A stretch of DNA of 45,027 nt, from assembly GCA_902618195.1 (NCBI GenBank), contig CACMZO010000009.1, positions 1 to 45,027 of the forward strand, in the 5' to 3' direction. A program made the translations under genes and the position numbers. Numbering within the stretch: the first letter of the stretch is position 1; the number at the start of each line of letters is the position of its first letter. The stretch is from an uncultured SAR116 cluster alpha proteobacterium (GTDB taxonomy: Bacteria > Pseudomonadota > Alphaproteobacteria > Puniceispirillales > Marisalimonadaceae). The notes under the pieces were generated by a model. The model was given only the letters and a program-made list of their open reading frames with translations. It was not told where the DNA came from and searched no databases. This document shows positions 41,532 through 45,027 of the stretch, piece by piece.

Positions 41532-42764
41532 ATGAATTATAAATCAAAATTTTTAAATATTTTAGAAAAAAGAGGTTTTCTTCATCAGTTAACAGATGAA
41601 ACTAGACTTGACGATTTTCTTTGTAAAGAAGAATGTGTTGCATATATAGGTTTTGATTGTACTGCTTCATCATTGCATGTTGGATCATTAATTCAAATTA
41701 TGATGTTAAGATGGTTTCAGAAATGTGGTCATCAACCCATAGTTCTATTAGGTGGAGGTACAACAAAAATAGGAGATCCATCTGGTAAAGATAGTGCAAG
41801 ACCAGTATTAGAAAAAGAAACAATTGAAAATAATAAAAATGCATTAAAAATTGTTTTTTCAAATTATTTAAACTTTAAAGGTAGACCTAATAAAGCAATA
41901 TTGATTGATAATGATGAATGGCTAAATGATCTAAATTATATTTCTTTTTTAAGAGAAAATGGCTCTTTTTTCTCAATAAATAAACTTATTAATCTTGAAA
42001 GTATGAAATTAAGACTTGATAGAGAACAAAATCTATCATTTCTTGAATTTAACTACCCAATTTTCCAAGCTTATGACTTTTATGAACTTAATAAAAATTT
42101 TAATTGCAAAATTCAAATGGGGGGATCAGATCAATGGGGCAATATTGTTAATGGTATCGAATTAGTAAGAAAAAAAACAAAAAGAGAATGTTTTGGAATC
42201 ACATCACCTCTTTTAACAACAAGCTCTGGAAGAAAAATGGGAAAATCAGAAAAAGGTGCTATTTGGTTAAATAAAGATTTGTTAACTGATCACGATTTTT
42301 GGCAATTTTGGAGAAATACAGAAGATGATGATGTTATAAAATTTTTAAAACTTTTTACAGATCTTGATTTAGATAAAATATCTGAGCTAAATAAACTTCA
42401 AGGTTCGGATATTAATAAAGCGAAGATATTACTTGCAAATGAAGTAACAAAAATATGTAGAGGAGAGGATGCATCATTGAGGTCAGCACAAATTGCTGAA
42501 GATACATTTGAGAAATCAAAAATTAATTTAAATTTACCTAAAGTAATTATAAATGAAGAAAACATTACTTTAATTGAAATTGTTAAAATGTTTAATTTTT
42601 GTAATACAAACGGAGAAGTTAGAAGACTAGTTAAAGGACGTGGAATTAAAATTAATGATCAGATTATAGATAATGATAATCTAAAATTTATTAAGGTAGA
42701 AAATAAGAACCCAATTAAAATATCCGTTGGCAAAAAAAAACATGGTCTTTTAATATTCAAATAA
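41532..42764 (+). CDS. tyrS: Tyrosyl-tRNA synthetase TyrS
   Basis: A 410-residue class I aminoacyl-tRNA synthetase. The start is ATG 41532; an in-frame TTG at 41523 overlaps the previous gene. The HIGH-type motif appears as 'SLHVGSLIQIMMLRWFQ' and the KMSKS loop as 'SGRKMGKSEKGAIWLN'. Tyrosine-binding features include 'YIGFDCTASSLHVG', 'YPIFQAYDFYELN' and 'QMGGSDQWGNIVNG'. A C-terminal S4-like domain contains 'TNGEVRRLVKGRGIKINDQI'. The length is normal. Confidence 0.97.
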   Translation: MNYKSKFLNILEKRGFLHQLTDETRLDDFLCKEECVAYIGFDCTASSLHVGSLIQIMMLRWFQKCGHQPIVLLGGGTTKIGDPSGKDSARPVLEKETIENNKNALKIVFSNYLNFKGRPNKAILIDNDEWLNDLNYISFLRENGSFFSINKLINLESMKLRLDREQNLSFLEFNYPIFQAYDFYELNKNFNCKIQMGGSDQWGNIVNGIELVRKKTKRECFGITSPLLTTSSGRKMGKSEKGAIWLNKDLLTDHDFWQFWRNTEDDDVIKFLKLFTDLDLDKISELNKLQGSDINKAKILLANEVTKICRGEDASLRSAQIAEDTFEKSKINLNLPKVIINEENITLIEIVKMFNFCNTNGEVRRLVKGRGIKINDQIIDNDNLKFIKVENKNPIKISVGKKKHGLLIFK

Positions 42765-42767
42765 ATT

Positions 42768-44639
42768 TTAATCTTTAGATTCCTTTAGCCAATCTTTTGA
42801 AAAAATTTGTCTTAATATACCAGGACTAAATGATAATATATTTATGTCTATCTTTGGATCTGAAGCTTTTCCATTTAACTTAAATTGCCCAGAAATAATT
42901 CCTTTTTTATTAGAACCAGTTAATAATTCTCCAACTGCAGGTACAACACTAATGAATTTTGATACTATTTTAAAGGGTACAATGGATCCTGTAAAATTTA
43001 TAATTTCAGAATTCAAATTATAATCACCCTCCAGGTAAATTGATAGAGTTTGATTATTAATTAAAATGTTCTTAAATTTTAATTCATTTCCAATTTTTTC
43101 AAATTTAGCATTACCAACAGAAAAGCCAACGCCTTCACCTACAAAAAGTGAATTAATACCTGAAAAACTTAATGAAGATAATGATTTAACAATTTTAGGC
43201 GCATCTATAACTCTAAATTTTTTTACATTTATAAAACCTTGATATTTAGATAAATTCTTATTAAGGAAATTTACTTTAAGTTTAATTTCACCGCTTTTAA
43301 TTTTTTTTGTAAAACCTAACGCAGATAATAACTTACCCCCTTCTTGACTTTCAAAAGTGACATCAGGCAATCCATCAGATGATGATATTATTTTAACTTT
43401 TGTTTTTCCACTATTCAATGAGCCTCTCCCAGTTATTAGATACTTACCCTTTTCAACAAAAATATTTAATTGACCAGCATCTAATAACGTATTTGATCCT
43501 AAGATTATTTTACCTTGGGCCAAAGAAGAAAATGTATTTTTTTTATAAGTACCTTTTAAATTTCCTGACAGTGAAAACTTATTATTCAAAATAATTTGAT
43601 TTGAAACTATATCAAAATTAACATCAATATCTTTTATTTTTTTTTGGTCAATAAGGTCATTAGCTAAATGAGATATATCTACCAATTTTCCATCAATTTT
43701 AATATTTAATTTATCATTTTCTTTTTGTACTAAAATCGATTTAGCTATAAAGTTTTTTGAATATATATTTGAAATTTTAAGAAAATTAGTTTTTTGAAAA
43801 TCAAAGTCAGACTTAAATTCATTATTATCATAATTAATCAAAAGATTATTAATTTTTTTCAATGTACCATTTTTAAAAACAAGATTTAAATCGACAAAAC
43901 CTTTTTTTATAATACTTGCATTTAAATTTAATACTTTATGAAAAAAAGAAGAATTTTGTAATGTGGACCTTACTCTAACATCGAAACTTTTATCATTTAA
44001 ATTACCTTCAGCTTCAAATTTTAACAAATTTAAATTCTCAACTTTAAAATCTGTTTTTTTTTCGATAAAAGATTTTAAATCTTTATTGAAATTTATTGAT
44101 CCAAAAGCTCTAATAAAACCATTTTTATTAACTTCAAAACTTGTATTTAGAGGTATTTTGTTAATAAAAAGTTTTGAATTGCCGATAAAAAATTGATCAG
44201 CTTTTTTTATTAGACTTAGATTTTTAAACTTTATTGAATAATTATTTATACTCAAATTTTTAAAGTTTAAATCAAGAATTTCTATATTCTTATTTGTAAT
44301 TTCAGAGACATTATTTTGATTTGAAATATAGATTTTGCTATTGACAATCTTTCCACCATCAATTGTAAAAGGTAATTTATCTTCTTTAGTTTTCATAGTG
44401 TATAAATGAGCAAAATACTTTGCTGGTATATCAAATATGTTAACTTTTAAATCCGTGAAATTAAAACTTTTATTATTTCTATAGAGAATAGATTTGATCT
44501 CAATAGCTCTATTTTCTTTTTTAATCAAATTTAATTTATCTATAGTTAATTTGTTATTATTATAATTTATAGAATAATCAATTTTGCTTAAATTATAAAT
44601 CTCATCTAATTTAACAAACTTAATTTTAACGTTTTCCAT
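42768..44639 (-). CDS. AsmA/DUF3971-like protein, C-terminal part (frameshifted)
   Basis: A 623-residue frame of beta-repeat sequence typical of AsmA-like/YhdP-type envelope proteins (for example 'FVSDFQKTN'-type strands and a C-terminal 'LTGSNKKGIISGQFKLNGKA' then 'SDPKIDINILSFSPGILRQI'). These inner-membrane-anchored proteins span the periplasm and are linked to lipid transport. It converges on tyrS, a common neighbour. Its first codons overlap the end of the upstream frame by 14 bases, and adding one base in the GGAAAAC run would join both into one protein. It is therefore best read as the larger part of one broken or mis-sequenced gene. Confidence 0.78.
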   Translation of the reverse strand: MENVKIKFVKLDEIYNLSKIDYSINYNNNKLTIDKLNLIKKENRAIEIKSILYRNNKSFNFTDLKVNIFDIPAKYFAHLYTMKTKEDKLPFTIDGGKIVNSKIYISNQNNVSEITNKNIEILDLNFKNLSINNYSIKFKNLSLIKKADQFFIGNSKLFINKIPLNTSFEVNKNGFIRAFGSINFNKDLKSFIEKKTDFKVENLNLLKFEAEGNLNDKSFDVRVRSTLQNSSFFHKVLNLNASIIKKGFVDLNLVFKNGTLKKINNLLINYDNNEFKSDFDFQKTNFLKISNIYSKNFIAKSILVQKENDKLNIKIDGKLVDISHLANDLIDQKKIKDIDVNFDIVSNQIILNNKFSLSGNLKGTYKKNTFSSLAQGKIILGSNTLLDAGQLNIFVEKGKYLITGRGSLNSGKTKVKIISSSDGLPDVTFESQEGGKLLSALGFTKKIKSGEIKLKVNFLNKNLSKYQGFINVKKFRVIDAPKIVKSLSSLSFSGINSLFVGEGVGFSVGNAKFEKIGNELKFKNILINNQTLSIYLEGDYNLNSEIINFTGSIVPFKIVSKFISVVPAVGELLTGSNKKGIISGQFKLNGKASDPKIDINILSFSPGILRQIFSKDWLKESKD

Positions 44640-45027
44640 TTACCTTTAAATCAAATTCATTGTTTTCGTATTTTAAATCATAAAGACCATTCAAATTTGC
44701 ATTAATATTTAATAGTTCATCAATTTTTCTATCATTTATAAATGATGAGTAATAACCTTTAGAACTTATAGAAAGATCATCAAATTCCTGGCTTTTTATG
44801 TCAAAAGTTGAATTGATTAGTATATCAGATTTTAAATTTTTTAATGAAAATTTATTATAAGTATTTAAAAAATTTCTATTTTTAAATAGTAGGTTTTTAA
44901 TAAAAACTTTGTATAAGTAAGTGTCCGAATGATCGAACTCTTTTTTGTCAAAAGATATTTTTACTTTATTTTTTAATTTTGAGCCATCCTCTATGATGCT
45001 TCCCTTAAGACTATAATTATTTACTAT
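44626..45027 (-). CDS. AsmA/DUF3971-like protein, upstream part, partial
   Basis: This frame runs in from the right edge and ends at TAA 44626-44628. The visible 133 residues carry AsmA-like strands ('IKSQEFDDLSISSKGYYSSF', 'LLNINANLNGLYDLKYENNE') and stop after 'FDLKVNGKR'. The next frame resumes with 'NVKIKFVKLDEIYNL', a seamless continuation. The N-terminus, where a membrane anchor is expected, lies outside the window. It is listed separately because of the frameshift at about 44628-44637. Confidence 0.7.
   Translation of the reverse strand: MVNNYSLKGSIIEDGSKLKNKVKISFDKKEFDHSDTYLYKVFIKNLLFKNRNFLNTYNKFSLKNLKSDILINSTFDIKSQEFDDLSISSKGYYSSFINDRKIDELLNINANLNGLYDLKYENNEFDLKVNGKR

Noticed and set aside
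1-45027. CRISPR array or phage structural genes
   Set aside because: No regularly spaced repeat array and no capsid, terminase or tail motifs were seen; the only mobile signature is the tRNA-Met island.

Overview
The window is a strongly AT-rich, gene-dense stretch of a bacterial chromosome. The gene set (DUF3422, the Anbu/ATP-grasp/alpha-E/transglutaminase set, SoxCD, an elongator tRNA-Met of alphaproteobacterial type, tyrS beside an AsmA-like gene) fits a streamlined marine alphaproteobacterium, for example a relative of the SAR11, HIMB59 or AEGEAN-169 lineages. The exact lineage is inference; no rRNA or marker phylogeny is available here.

Layout. 1-3713: a DMT exporter cut by the window edge, an amidohydrolase, an Lrp/AsnC regulator, a secreted histidine phosphatase, and a run of four small unknown genes that overlap or abut. 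3782-6896: an AtuA/DUF1446 protein with its DUF4387 partner, then DUF3422. 6929-13937: a sulfur-oxidation block on the minus strand (thioredoxin soxS, soxYZ, soxCD, soxB, a small cytochrome c, soxF-type flavoprotein), with a divergent CsoR-family repressor and three ATACC/GGTAT palindromes that look like its operators; soxXA is absent. 14149-17980: a class III cyclase fused to an alpha/beta-hydrolase, gamma-glutamyltransferase, a HIT protein and a small zinc-ribbon protein. 18056-20435: two DMT exporters, one without a normal start codon. 20742-23343: aldehyde dehydrogenase, DUF779 and two small dimeric-barrel-like proteins, behind a Fur-box-like palindrome. 23611-27522: the Anbu proteasome-homologue operon. 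27787-28917: an epoxide hydrolase.

29071-37853 is a genomic island. An intact tRNA-Met lies at 37798-37874, and a perfect 56-bp copy of its 3' part lies at 29071-29126. The adjoining flanks are also related, and a third degenerate flank sits at 27713-27784. The island carries a GYD protein, a hydantoinase/oxoprolinase pair (hyuA/hyuB) of visibly higher GC, two zinc-ribbon paralogues, small secreted and NTF2-like proteins, a cyclase-TPR protein and decayed gene pieces. No integrase was found. Paired 11-bp-spaced (G)TYACA repeats beside the att copies look like integrase arm sites.

37911-45027 is conserved backbone: a glyoxalase-like protein, mnmA, ferredoxin, cysE, an alpha/beta-hydrolase, tyrS, and an AsmA-like gene split by an apparent one-base frameshift.

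The least-described material is the sox locus with its own CsoR-type switch, the family of small CxxC...CxxC proteins in three copies, the serial tRNA-Met island with arm-type repeats, and several micro-proteins.
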